From: a virus
DNA length: 49,469 nt
Reading direction: 5' to 3' (one strand)
IMG/VR virus record: IMGVR_UViG_3300027801_000038
Span: 1 to 49,469 of that record
Position 1 is the first letter of the stretch; every line of letters begins with the position of its first letter. The translations under genes and the position numbers were made by a program. This document shows positions 23,536 to 35,200 of the stretch, piece after piece. The notes under the pieces are model-generated. The model saw nothing but the letters and a program-made list of their open reading frames with translations. It had not been told where the DNA came from and made no database searches.

Positions 23536-24024
23536 ATGGCAGATAAAAAAATAAGTGCATTAACACAGGTTTCTGATTCAGATATCGGTGCTGATGATTT
23601 ACTACATATCGTAGATAATCCCGGCGGAACGCCCGTCAACAAGAAAATGACTATTGGTCAAATGTTTGAAAATATCCCTACTCACTTAGCAGTAGATGAT
23701 ATTACAACTTTGACTGCAACTGCATCAAACCTTGCCTCATCATTCGCAACCGCGATTAATTTGTCAGGTGCGTCAGGAAACGTAGCATTTACATTAGACA
23801 ATGGAACAGATACAGGACAATTGAAAGTAATTTATGCTTCTCATGAACCTGCCTCTTCTTATGTCGCAAATATTACTGTAACCTCTTGGGGTTCGAGCGG
23901 AACTGGTACAAACCAAATCGTTCTTTCAACTTTAGGTGAATCAGCAGTATTAATTTGGAATGGTTCAAACTGGTTTGTAATTGCAGACTCAGGAATCACT
24001 TCATCAAGAGCAGCCATTACTTAA
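23536..24024 (+). CDS. Small virion structural protein between gp6 and gp7
   Basis: 162 residues with a strong TAGGAGAAA ribosome-binding site. It opens MADKKISALTQVSDSDIGAD, then DDLLHIVDNPGGTPVNKKMT, an N-terminal block common in fibre and decoration proteins of T4-like marine phages. The rest is Thr/Ser-rich beta structure (LIWNGSNWFVIADSGI). Probably a baseplate-attached or short-fibre protein. Exact partner unknown. Confidence 0.7.
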   Translation: MADKKISALTQVSDSDIGADDLLHIVDNPGGTPVNKKMTIGQMFENIPTHLAVDDITTLTATASNLASSFATAINLSGASGNVAFTLDNGTDTGQLKVIYASHEPASSYVANITVTSWGSSGTGTNQIVLSTLGESAVLIWNGSNWFVIADSGITSSRAAIT

Positions 24025-24038
24025 TACGAGTATAATCT

Positions 24039-27000
24039 ATGTCACATGAAAAATATGTCAAGGAAAGACTCTCACACAGACTTCCCTCTTTACTCCCTGA
24101 GTATTTAAGAGAAGAATCTCCTGCGTTTGAGGCCTTTCTAAAAGCATACTTTGAATACCTTGAGGCAGAAGTATTAGTACTTAAATCTCAAAGTGATATA
24201 GATGGTTTCTTATCCGAGGACGGTACTGGTAGTCTACTCCTAGAGAAGGCCACCAGTCACCCCTCACCTGATGAAGATTCATCAAAAATTCGTCAAGAAA
24301 GAAATGCACTAAATCCTATTCAGGATGCAGACCCTTTCAAGCTTGGTGAATACATTGTCGGAAAGACAAGTAAGTCCGTTGCAAAAATCGAGGTAATCAA
24401 CGGTAATACACTTTACCTCAAATCAATTTCAGGTAATGGTTTTGCATCAAATGAAACTGTTACAGGAAGGGTGTCTCAACAAACAGGTATAGTTAGTACA
24501 TTTAAAGAGAATAACATCCTTGCCAACAATCGACTATTAGATTATTCTGATATCGATAACACGACAGAAGACTTCTTAGAGTATTTCCAAAAGGACTTCA
24601 TGCCATCATTAGATTTGGCATCTCTAAAGAACAAACGATTAACAATCAAAAATATCAAAGACCTTTATAAAAAGAAAGGTACAGCCGAGTCAATAGAATT
24701 CTTAATGAGAATTTTGTATGCTCAAGACGCAACAATAAGATATCCAATCAATGAGACAATCCATTTAAGTGAGTCGGGATATACACAGCAAAGAAGACTA
24801 AGAGTAACAATGGATTCAGGAATTCCTGAAGCAAACGATAGAATTACTGCATACGATGGGACTGCCATTATTGCACAAGCTGTCATTGAGAATGTATGGA
24901 TTGATGATGCTGATGCTGGACTGTATGCATTTGAAATAATGAACAACCATATAGGAACCTTTACTAAGGATCAAGCAGTAACAATTTTAGATCGCGATGG
25001 TGTAACGACACTTACTGGAAAAATCAATGGTATTATTTCAGATGTTACAACAGGTTCATCGACTTACTTCGATCATGAAGATAGTGGTGACATACTTTTA
25101 GAATCAGGTCTAGCTGCAGTCTATAGTGGAACTTATGACGGAAGTCAATTAAATACAGAAGCTACTCATGGTGGTGGTGCATTACTAGAAACTAAAACAT
25201 ATCCTTTTGGTTCACTGTACACCATGAACGACAAGATAAACATTGTTGGTGGTAAATCTGATACAGATACTACAGAATGTCTTGCAGTAATTAATGGATT
25301 AATTGAAGGTCAAATTTCAGAAATCTTGATTGAAACCGCAGGTATAAATTATGAAGCAGGTGACATGGTTGTATTTGAAGGTGGAGAAGGTGGCAATGCA
25401 GAAGCAGTCATTGGTTCTACTGGAGATGAGATTCTATTAGAAGGTGGTTCAACATTTGGACACTACGAGATCACCACAATTACAAACCAAACCCAAATAG
25501 GTGGAGCTGGTGTTAAAGATAACAATGGACACTTTATCATCTTCAATGATAATGCACTCGATGTATATCTTGATGGTATTCTTAAAACTCCAACCGTAGA
25601 TTACACTTGGAAAAATGACAGGGTAGTGTTTGGAAGTGCGTGTTCAGCAGGTCAATTAGTAGAACTTTATACTGAGTATAACAGAGTTGTATACGAAGAT
25701 GGAAGTTCCATCGACTATGACGGTTATATGAATGGTGCAACTAGAGTTGCTGATGATGGAAGAATCAGAAGTATCCTCATTAAGGACGGTGGAAAATTTA
25801 AAGAGATTCCTAAAATATATCCCGGCGGATACATTTATTGTGCAGACCCATCATTGTTTGAAAAAGGTGAAGTAGTCACAGGAACAACCTCAGAAGCAAC
25901 TGGAACTATTGTAAGATTAGACAGTGAAAACAAACGACTTCTTATCAAAAGACTCCCAACAGACACAGGAGTGTTTGCAGTTGCAGAATTAATAACAGGT
26001 GGAAGCTCTGAAAATACTGATACTATAGTACAAACAACTGTATCCAGTGGAACAGGTGCAAAACTTTATTGTTATTCAGATACCATTGGTGGTGTTGGAT
26101 CAATAAACATTAGAAACCAAGGTAACAAGTTTGATGCTGACGGACTCGTGTCAGGAACTTCATACTTCCCTATGTTGATTAAGACACCTAGTGCAAACTT
26201 AACAAAAGGTTTAGTTCTTACTGGTACGTTATCGGGAACCACTGCTGAAGTTATCACATACAATAGTGATACACACATTCTAACTTACACAACTAATGCT
26301 GGTGGCTTCTATGATAACGAGAAAGTTACCTATAACATTTCCGATTCCTTCCAAACACTTAAATCCAATACCTTTGATGGTCGTGGTTTATTTGCAGGGG
26401 AAGGTATCATTGAAGAACAGATGGTTGGAGATTATGGAACACTTAATGCAGAGGCATCAAGAGTTCAAGACAGTAAATTCTATCAATCACATTCATATGT
26501 AGTTAAGGTTGGAGAGTCTATTAATAAGTGGAGAGGTATTGTTAAAGACTTACTTCACCCTGCTGGCCATGTATTCTTTGGTGAGGTTGCACTTAAACAA
26601 TCAATCAACACAGTTGTAAGTGAACAGTTCAGATTTATGCCGACTATCATCATTCATGGCGACCCAACACTAGCTGTACCAACACCGTTTTCAAATTCAT
26701 CTAGAAAGATAATGTTCTATACCCTTTCGGATGAGATGAATGATCCATTCACAGTTCTAAAAGAAGCAGGACAACCAGCATACAACACAGACCCTACAAC
26801 TGGTGGTGCTTTATCAGCATTCGCAATGGTAGCGGGAGTACAGACAGGAGAGGGAACAGAATTCTACGACTCTATGATGAGAAGTAGACACATGAACGTC
26901 CACAGAATTAAGTCTGTTGATGTAGCAAGTGTACAAACAGGTACTTATTCACATGACGGTATTCCAACAGTTCTTTCATTAGACTGGAATGATAACGGAT

Positions 27001-27704
27001 GGTTGAATGGTCGAAGTGAAATGTTATACAGGAAAGCACAAGACGGAAAAATTATACAACTGTATAATCCTAACCACGAAAGTCTAATATTAGAGGATGG
27101 TGGTTTAATAGAACAAGAATCCGTTCCAAACTATTTAAGGTTTGATGAAAGAATAGCAGGAGAAGTATACTTTCAGGGAGACTATGGAGAACGTATAGTA
27201 ACAGAAGATGGTTTAGATTTGATTAACACAGAAGATGCAACGGTACTTAATGAAGTACAGCATTTTGTATCAGAAAGATCAATAGAATTAGAGTCTGGCG
27301 GAATATATTTTGAGGACGGAGACAGAATAGCAACTGAATCAGGACAAGCATTCATCCAAGAGGACATGTCCGAAATAGGAATTACTTCGTATGTTCCATT
27401 AGGAAGTACTTTAAGGAGTCTAAATACCATTACTGGTCAAAGAATATTTGATATTTCATATTATCTAAAAGATGAAACAGATAATGATGATATTGCATTA
27501 GAAGACGGTATACCTAATGGTGCATCGGGATACAGTAGTGCAGGTAGTTCATTCTTAATGAGTGAATTATCAAAGGCAGAGGGATTAAGGATTCAAGATT
27601 TAACATCGTATTACCCCAACTTCTTTATACCCGAATATGAGAATCAAGAAAGAAAACGAACAAATATTACATACAGTGCATACATTAAGTCTGCAACTGC
27701 ATAA
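24039..27704 (+). CDS. 7: gp7-like baseplate wedge protein
   Basis: 1221 residues (T4 gp7: 1032). The N-terminal block LPEYLREESPAFEAFLKAYF, EYLE...LLDYSDIDNTTEDFLEYF and NIKDLYKKKGTAESIEFLMR is typical of the large wedge protein of marine T4-like phages. The rest is a chain of beta modules, several with GE-V-TG-x-S motifs (near residues 105, 605 and 725). There are many LEDGG/ESGG/TEDG turns (e.g. LILEDGGLIEQES). It links the inner ring (gp6, gp53, gp25) to gp8 and the periphery. The gp7 name is by position and size. Confidence 0.7.
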   Translation: MSHEKYVKERLSHRLPSLLPEYLREESPAFEAFLKAYFEYLEAEVLVLKSQSDIDGFLSEDGTGSLLLEKATSHPSPDEDSSKIRQERNALNPIQDADPFKLGEYIVGKTSKSVAKIEVINGNTLYLKSISGNGFASNETVTGRVSQQTGIVSTFKENNILANNRLLDYSDIDNTTEDFLEYFQKDFMPSLDLASLKNKRLTIKNIKDLYKKKGTAESIEFLMRILYAQDATIRYPINETIHLSESGYTQQRRLRVTMDSGIPEANDRITAYDGTAIIAQAVIENVWIDDADAGLYAFEIMNNHIGTFTKDQAVTILDRDGVTTLTGKINGIISDVTTGSSTYFDHEDSGDILLESGLAAVYSGTYDGSQLNTEATHGGGALLETKTYPFGSLYTMNDKINIVGGKSDTDTTECLAVINGLIEGQISEILIETAGINYEAGDMVVFEGGEGGNAEAVIGSTGDEILLEGGSTFGHYEITTITNQTQIGGAGVKDNNGHFIIFNDNALDVYLDGILKTPTVDYTWKNDRVVFGSACSAGQLVELYTEYNRVVYEDGSSIDYDGYMNGATRVADDGRIRSILIKDGGKFKEIPKIYPGGYIYCADPSLFEKGEVVTGTTSEATGTIVRLDSENKRLLIKRLPTDTGVFAVAELITGGSSENTDTIVQTTVSSGTGAKLYCYSDTIGGVGSINIRNQGNKFDADGLVSGTSYFPMLIKTPSANLTKGLVLTGTLSGTTAEVITYNSDTHILTYTTNAGGFYDNEKVTYNISDSFQTLKSNTFDGRGLFAGEGIIEEQMVGDYGTLNAEASRVQDSKFYQSHSYVVKVGESINKWRGIVKDLLHPAGHVFFGEVALKQSINTVVSEQFRFMPTIIIHGDPTLAVPTPFSNSSRKIMFYTLSDEMNDPFTVLKEAGQPAYNTDPTTGGALSAFAMVAGVQTGEGTEFYDSMMRSRHMNVHRIKSVDVASVQTGTYSHDGIPTVLSLDWNDNGWLNGRSEMLYRKAQDGKIIQLYNPNHESLILEDGGLIEQESVPNYLRFDERIAGEVYFQGDYGERIVTEDGLDLINTEDATVLNEVQHFVSERSIELESGGIYFEDGDRIATESGQAFIQEDMSEIGITSYVPLGSTLRSLNTITGQRIFDISYYLKDETDNDDIALEDGIPNGASGYSSAGSSFLMSELSKAEGLRIQDLTSYYPNFFIPEYENQERKRTNITYSAYIKSATA

Positions 27705-27719
27705 ATAGTATTATAAATA
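27700..27719 (+). promoter_or_regulatory. Tandem late promoters before gp8
   Basis: CATAAATA at 27700-27707 and TATAAATA at 27712-27719. The second gives +1 near 27725, leaving a short leader with GGAGA before the ATG at 27738. The block GTATTAT between them is the same as in the leaderless promoters at 41103 and 44922. Confidence 0.75.
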
Positions 27720-27737
27720 TCTAGGAGATAGAAACAA

Positions 27738-29204
27738 ATGGCAGCAATAATCACAGAAAAGTTTAGAGTGCATAACGCTAGACAATTCAAAGAAGACTTT
27801 GGAGAAAGTGCTTCTTCAACATACATATTCATAGGTCGATCAAATTCGTGGCCTATAGATACATCCCCCCCAACACCAGTAAACGGAACTTCAGAGGAAG
27901 TTGATGCGTTTTCTGATATGATTGCACTTAAGAAAGTAGCAACTGCTGATGTGTCTCATGGATTAACAAGATACGACTGGACTACAGGAGTTACATACGA
28001 TGAGTACGCACACGATTACTCAGCAAGTAATACTTCTCCTTCAGGTGCAACAAGTTTGTTTGCATCAAAGTTCTATGTTATGACAGACGAGTATCATGTT
28101 TACAAATGTCTCAGAACTGGAAAAGATTCAAATGGTGCTAATGTTGCTTCAACAGTTAAACCAACAGGAACTTCCGCAACGACATTAGTATCAACCTCAG
28201 ATACAGGTGCAACTCGTTATGGTTACGTTTGGAAATATATGTATACTGTTACTGCCTCAGATACTATTAAATTCGTAACTAACGATTTCATCCCAGTTAA
28301 AACATTGGGAGCTCAAACAGAAATCAATGGAGACCTAGGTGCTTACGGTTCAGCTGGAACAGATGACGGTTCATCTCAGTATGATGTCGAAGTAGCAGCA
28401 GTAGATGGTGGAGTTCACCATGGAGTAGTTACTGCTGGTGGTTCAGGTTACACCAATGGTGATGGTTCATATGAATCAGTTCCTATCGTAGGAGACGGTT
28501 CAAATGGAGTATGTACAGTCCATATCGCTGGTGGTGCAGTAACACATATTACTGTAACAAATCCCGGCACTGGGTACAAACGAGCTCAAGTTCTTATTGC
28601 AACAACCACATCGGGTCTTTCGGGAATCGGTTCAGGAACAGGTGCAGTAGTCAATTGTATTATTTCACCATCATACGGCCATGGTGCTGATATGGTTTCA
28701 GAATTAGGTGGAAACTACATCATCGTTAACTCTAGATTAGAGTTTGCTGAAGGTTCAGGTGACTTCCCAACTGATAATGACTTCCGTAGAATTGGACTGA
28801 TCCAAGACCCATTCACAGTTGGCACTACTGCAGTTGCAACAGCAGCTTCAATGGCAGCTTATAGTCAAATGACCTTATCATCAGTAACAGGAATTGCAGT
28901 AGACAGTATTATTGCAAATGCAAGTGCAGATGGTTCAGGTGTAGCAGTATCAAGAGTTATTTCAATAACAGGAACAGTAGTTTCACATATCCCAATAGCA
29001 AATAGTGCTGGTGGTTTTGCTAACTTCGCAGCATCGGCTGCGGTTTATGTTGGTTCTTCTCAGAAAGCAACAGTGTCATCCGTGAACGGTGCATTCCCTG
29101 AAGTACAGAGATACTCAGGTCAGGTAATGTACATTGAGAATCGTGGTGCTGTTACAAGAGCGGCAGACCAAATCGAAGATATTAAATTAATTATTGAAAT
29201 GTAA
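27738..29204 (+). CDS. 8: gp8-like baseplate wedge subunit
   Basis: 488 residues (T4: 334). The start AAIITEKFRVHNARQFKEDF, then STYIFIGRSNSWP, matches gp8 of marine T4-like phages. YGYVWKYMYTVTASDTIKFV with the following DFIPVKTL is the conserved core. Inserted Gly-rich beta parts (GGVHHGVVTAGGSGYTNGDG) account for the extra length. gp8 dimers connect gp7 and gp10 in the wedge. Good Shine-Dalgarno (CTAGGAGAT) and tandem late promoters. Confidence 0.85.
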   Translation: MAAIITEKFRVHNARQFKEDFGESASSTYIFIGRSNSWPIDTSPPTPVNGTSEEVDAFSDMIALKKVATADVSHGLTRYDWTTGVTYDEYAHDYSASNTSPSGATSLFASKFYVMTDEYHVYKCLRTGKDSNGANVASTVKPTGTSATTLVSTSDTGATRYGYVWKYMYTVTASDTIKFVTNDFIPVKTLGAQTEINGDLGAYGSAGTDDGSSQYDVEVAAVDGGVHHGVVTAGGSGYTNGDGSYESVPIVGDGSNGVCTVHIAGGAVTHITVTNPGTGYKRAQVLIATTTSGLSGIGSGTGAVVNCIISPSYGHGADMVSELGGNYIIVNSRLEFAEGSGDFPTDNDFRRIGLIQDPFTVGTTAVATAASMAAYSQMTLSSVTGIAVDSIIANASADGSGVAVSRVISITGTVVSHIPIANSAGGFANFAASAAVYVGSSQKATVSSVNGAFPEVQRYSGQVMYIENRGAVTRAADQIEDIKLIIEM

Positions 29205-29208
29205 TATC

Positions 29209-29229
29209 GGGAATTCAATTTCCCCTTTT
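29209..29229 (+). terminator. Weak hairpin-T terminator after gp8
   Basis: GGGAA (29209-29213) pairs with TTCCC (29220-29224) around a 6-base loop, followed by C and four T. The stem is short, so termination would be partial. The next gene begins 30 bases later. Confidence 0.4.
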
Positions 29230-29258
29230 ACATAAATTAAAAACTAGAGTTAAGGAAT

Positions 29259-32200
29259 ATGACAGAAAAAACTGATCTAAATGTATCGCCCTATTATGAC
29301 GATTTTTCGGAAGACAAAAACTTTCAGAAGGTATTGTTTCGTGCAGGACGGGCGTTGCAGTCTCGTGAATTAACTCAATCACAATCTATTCTACAAAACC
29401 AAGTCGAAAGATTTGGTAACCATATCTTCAAAGAAGGTTCTATCGTTGAAGGAGCTCAGACTGGATTAGATTTAGAACTATACTATGTTAAAGTAAAATC
29501 TGCTAACCCTAATGCATCAGGTGATGCAAATGCGGCAGACTACAGAACTGCGTCAGTTGGAAAATATTATATTGGTAAGAGTACAGGAGTAGTTGGTAAA
29601 GTCATATCTACTTCAGCAGAAACAACTGATGACAAACTTACCCTGTTTGTAAAATATGCAAGACAGGGAACAGATACAGGTAACTCATTTACCTTCGCTG
29701 CAAACGAAGAACTACAACAAGTAACACTTAATGCAGCTGGATCAACAACCATTGTTTCTTCAGACTTAAATGAATACACAGTTAACACTAAAACTGATGC
29801 AGATAACCCTAATGGTCTTGCTTCGATAGCAAACATTTCAAAAGGTATTGTATATGTTAGAGGTTTCTTTGTTAAAGTTCCTGCTCAAGAACTTATTCTT
29901 GAAAAATATTCAGGAGCTCCTTCATACAGAATTGGTCTGACTATCACGGAATCAATTGTTAGTTCGACAGGAGACACTTCACTATTAGATAACTCTCAAG
30001 GTACTTCAAACGAAAACTCGACTGGAGCAGATCGTTTAAAATTCTCATTAGTATTAAGTAAGTATGCACTTACTACCACTGATGATACCGACTTTGTTGA
30101 GTTAGCAAGAGTTAATAAAGGTCTTACTGAACTTACTATTAACCGTCCAATATACGGAACTATAGAAAACACAATGGCTCGAAGAACATTCGATGCAAAT
30201 GGTGACTTCGTATTAAACCAATACACATCTAGTTTAAGAGAACACTTAGACGATACAACTAATAGAGGATTCTACACTTCCGCAAATGGTGGTGATGAAG
30301 CAAAAGTTGTAATGCAAGTGTCGCCGGGCAAGGCCTATGTTAAAGGGTACGAGATTAATAAGATTGCAACATCAACAATTGGTCTTAAAAAAGCAAGAAC
30401 AACTACCTCATTAGATAACGCAAATACACCTATTCGTATAGGAAACAGTATTAGAGTTAAAAATACACACTCATTACCTGAATTTGGAAACGAAAGTGGT
30501 AGTGAGGCAATGGCACCATTTAAAGAGTGTGAATTATGGGATACTGCCATATCAACCGCTGGTGTTGTGCCAACTGGGTCAGCAAATCAAATCGGTTTTG
30601 CTAGAGTTAGAAATATCGATTTATACAGTGGAACAGATACAAGTAATGTTTACACAGATATATCCATATGGAATCTATATCTGTTCGACATTAAAATGTT
30701 TACCAAAATTACTGGGCCAACCTCGGCAGCTTCTTTTCAAGCAGGAGATAAGGTTGTAGGTTCTAGTTCAGGTGCAACAGGTATTGTTGCAAATACAGTT
30801 GCTTCAGGACAAGCATCTATATTGGTTCACGATGTTGTTGGTACATTTACAGTGGACGATGCTCTATCAACAGTAGGTTCAACAGCAGCTGTAATAGTAG
30901 ATGTCACTGCAGTAAGAACATACAACGCAGATAGATCAAGGTCTATTACACAAACTCCTTTGGAAAGTGGTAGAGAAATATTTACTGCAGATATCTATGC
31001 AGATCAGAACACTACACTAACTGGAACAGTCACAATCGCTGGGACTGCAATGACAGGTTTTGGAACTAAATTTGTTGCACAACTTACAGTTGGTGATATC
31101 ATTCTTGATGGTGGTGGTGTAGAGAGGATCGTTCAATCGATTACCGATGGTACAAATGCAGTAATCGCTAGTGGAACATCGATGGTAAATGCAAATTGTG
31201 TAAGACGAAGAGTGCAATTATACAACCAAGATCAAACAGCTGCAATCGCATCATGGCCTAGAGACTGGGTTGCAACACACACTGGTGAATCTGTTCAAGT
31301 AAGAAGACAAAAAGTTGTTACCGTAGCATCGGAAGCAGTATCATTAGACACTGGTTCAAATGCAACCTTTGGTGCAATTAATACCGATAACTTCAGTATT
31401 GCAGTTGTAGAAAAAGGAAGTGGTGGTGCAGCTAAAGCACAAGGTGATTTACTTAACATAGAAGACTATGCCGATTCAAACGATATCACCTCTTCAGGTT
31501 CGGGGCAAACGATCGCAATATCAGGATTTCATGCAGATGATAACGGTGCGAGACTAAAGATTACATATACATTAACTATTACAGACCCAGTTAATAGAGA
31601 CAAAACATTAAGACAATCTAGAGTATTACAAGTAAGTGGAAACAGAGCAGCTGCTTCTCCTTATGTTGGGTTCTATGGAACGGCCTTTGGTGATAAAGAT
31701 ATTACACTAGGTGTTGCAGATGTATTCAAAATCCGTGGAGTTTATGAAGGAACTGGTGGAACTACACCATTACCACCCTCTGCAACATTTACAGTATCAA
31801 GTGGAACCTTTCAAAACTACGAGAAAGTTATAGGTCAAACTTCAGGTGCTCATGCAATAATCATCTCAACAGGTGGTACAACATACTTCTATTACATCTC
31901 AGGAACATTAGTAAATACTGAGAATGTGGTTGGACAGACTTCAACTGCAGTTGCACAATTAAGTAATGTATCAGCAGGTAGTTCTAATATTACTTCAAGA
32001 TACTTCTTTGACAATGGTCAGAGAGATGGTTTCTATGATCTTGCAAAACTTCAATTAAAAACTGGAGCTCCAGCACCCTCTAATGCAATTGCAGTAGTAT
32101 TTGATTATTTCACACCATCAGGTGGTGGAGACTTCTTTGATGTAAATTCATATTCAGGTATCCCTTACAGAGATATACCCACCTATTCCCCAACAAAAGT

Positions 32201-35200
32201 TGACTTGGGTGGATTAGAACCTGATGGAACATTTGAACTTTCAGATTGTATCGACTTTAGATCAGTTGTAGGACAGATTTTAGGAACATCAACATTCGGA
32301 ACTAATAATTCACAAACTGTTGCTTCACCAATTGATCTGAGTAATAGTACAAGTGGAGCAGTTTTTGCACCCTTTGGATACACATCAGGTAGAGATTTTA
32401 GATCAGTAAGAACTGGTGTATCATCTACAGGTGCTAATCCTATAGACACCCCAGTAACAGGTTCAAGTTTTGTGGGTGACATTTCATTCTATGTTGGTCG
32501 ATACGATAAAATATTCTTACATAAGTCAGGTAACTTCCAAGTATCAGAAGGAACACCCGCATTATCACCAACTAAACCAAAAGCAGTTGACGATTCAATA
32601 GAGTTGTTTGAAGTTTATATACCACCTTATACGTTAAATCTAAAGAACATTAGAGTTAGATCACAAGACCATCGTAGATTTACGATGAAAGATATCTCTA
32701 GGATTAATAATCGTGTTACTAACCTAGAACGAATTACATCTCTATCTTTATTAGAGAGAGATACCCAATCAAAACAAATTTTAGACGGAGACGGATTTGA
32801 TAGATTCAAATCAGGTTTCTTAGTAGATAACTTTAGGGGACACAGAGTTGGAGATGTAAACCATCCTGATTATGAGTGTGCTATTGATACAAAAGCAGGT
32901 GCAATGAGACCACAATCTTATTCACAATTTTGGGACATATCTTTAAACACTGGTAGTTCTTCTAGTTATAAAAAGACTGGTGATCTACTAACATTACCAT
33001 ACACAACAAAAACCTATGCAGCTGTTGATAAAGCATCTCGTACAATTAATGTAAACCCATACAGTGTATTCTCATTCATGGGAACACTTAAGTTAACGCC
33101 GGGCTCTGATGTTTGGAAAGACACTTTCCACCTTCCTGATGTTAGAATCAGTAGAGAAGGAAACTTTGATGCAATTACATCTTCAGTAGCGAACTCATTA
33201 GGAACTGTTTGGAACGAATGGCAAACAACATGGGTCGGAGAACCTACAGTTGTATCCGAAGAGATACAATCAACTTCCAATGGTTCATGGGCAGGTGACC
33301 CAGCACAAGGGGGAACATGGATTGCAGGGGAAGAAGTAACTAGAGAGGTTACCGAAACCGTTGAAACACAAACAAGAACAGGTGTTACAACAAGTGTCGT
33401 AGAAGACTTTGTTGAAACTAGAGCTGATAGAATGGTAAGTGTAACACTTATACCTTTCATTCGTGCAAAAACAATTGAAGTTGACGGACAGAACTTAAAA
33501 CCTAATTCAAACCATTATTTCTATTTCGATAATATCGATGTAAACAAATATGTAAGACCTTACAGTACAGATTATTCACAAGATAGTGGTACAACAGTTA
33601 CTTCAGGTCTTAAAACAGATGGCAATGGAAGACTAAGAGGATACTTCGAGTTACCCAACACATCTACACAAAGATTCCCAACAGGAATGAGAGAGTTAAG
33701 AGCAACTTCAAGTTTCTATAATTTACCAAATCCCTCATCGGCCGCTGGTGAAATATATCAAGCACAGGGATTACTACAATCTTCTCAAACTGAAATTACA
33801 TCTACAAGAAATGGTAGAGTTGTTTATGAAAGTCTTTCGGGTGAGAGACAAATTACCTCGACAGGTGAGAGTTGGAACACCGACCCAGTTGACGAGACAG
33901 CACCTGAGTGGATTGATCCAATTCCAGTTGACCAAACACCACCAGTAGTTATCACTGACCCTGCTGATCCAGTAATTCTGACACCACCTGATCCACCAGT
34001 GGTGTCTCCAGTGATACCCATACCTGAGCAAGATATGTGGCTCCCTATCCGCTTTGAGAGAGAAATCAGAGGTTGGAGAGACCCTCTTGCACAATCATTT
34101 ATGGTTGATTCAGTCGGTGGGATGTTTGCAACATCAGTTGAAGTATACTTTGAAACTAAAGATACAAGTATGCCTGTATCTGTAGAAATCAGAACAATGA
34201 ATAATGGTTATCCTGCGAACATAGTGATGCCATTTTCAGAGGTCACTAAACTTCCTGCGGATGTCAACATTTCAGCAGATGGTTCAAGTGCTACTGTATT
34301 TACATTCGACTCACCAGTCTTTTTAGACCACGAAGTGGAATATTGTTTTGTAGTTTCTTCAAACTCAAATGAGTACAATGCCTTTATCTCAAGAATGGGA
34401 GAGAAAGACCTTGCAACTGGACAAACAATTTCAGAACAACCATATGCTGGTTCATTGTTTATGTCTCAGAATAACTCTACATGGACTGCAGAACAAACAG
34501 ATGACTTGAAGTTTGCATTAAAGGTAGCAGAATTTGATACAACTAAGACGGCAACACTCAAATTTGATAACGCGGCAATCCCTACACAAGTATTGCAGAG
34601 TAATCCAATACAAACATTCAGTGGTGCGAACTATGTGAAAGTTTACAGTTACACTCATGGTATGTACCACACTTCAGGTAACACTACTATTGCAAATGTA
34701 GTTGGAGATAAAACAGGTGCAGTATTAACTATCGGTGCTATAGGAAGTGTATCGTCAACACCCTCAAACGGAACTTATACCAATGTAGCTACCACAACTA
34801 GTGGAACAGGAACAGGGTGTAAAGTAGATATCGTGGTTGCGGGTGGGACAGTGACATCAACCCTTGTTAGTACAGCAGGTACAGGGTACGCTGCGGTCGA
34901 TTCATTAACAGTTACAAACTTTGATGGTGGAACTGCAGACGGAACAATTGCAATTGATACTATTGGTGACACTTTAGGTGGAATACCGATTGGTGCGATT
35001 AACGCAAGCTTTGGAGCAATTTCCAATATTGGAATTGACTCTTTCTGCGTCACACCTGATCTTTCTGCATACGACTTTGTTTCAGGTTATGATGCAGATG
35101 ACTCTACAGTTGGTGGCGGTCTCCGTACTGAACCACTAAAAGCAAATGGTGTAGTACAGGTGGCAGCGTCAGGAGTAACTTGTACAAGGGATTACTACTT

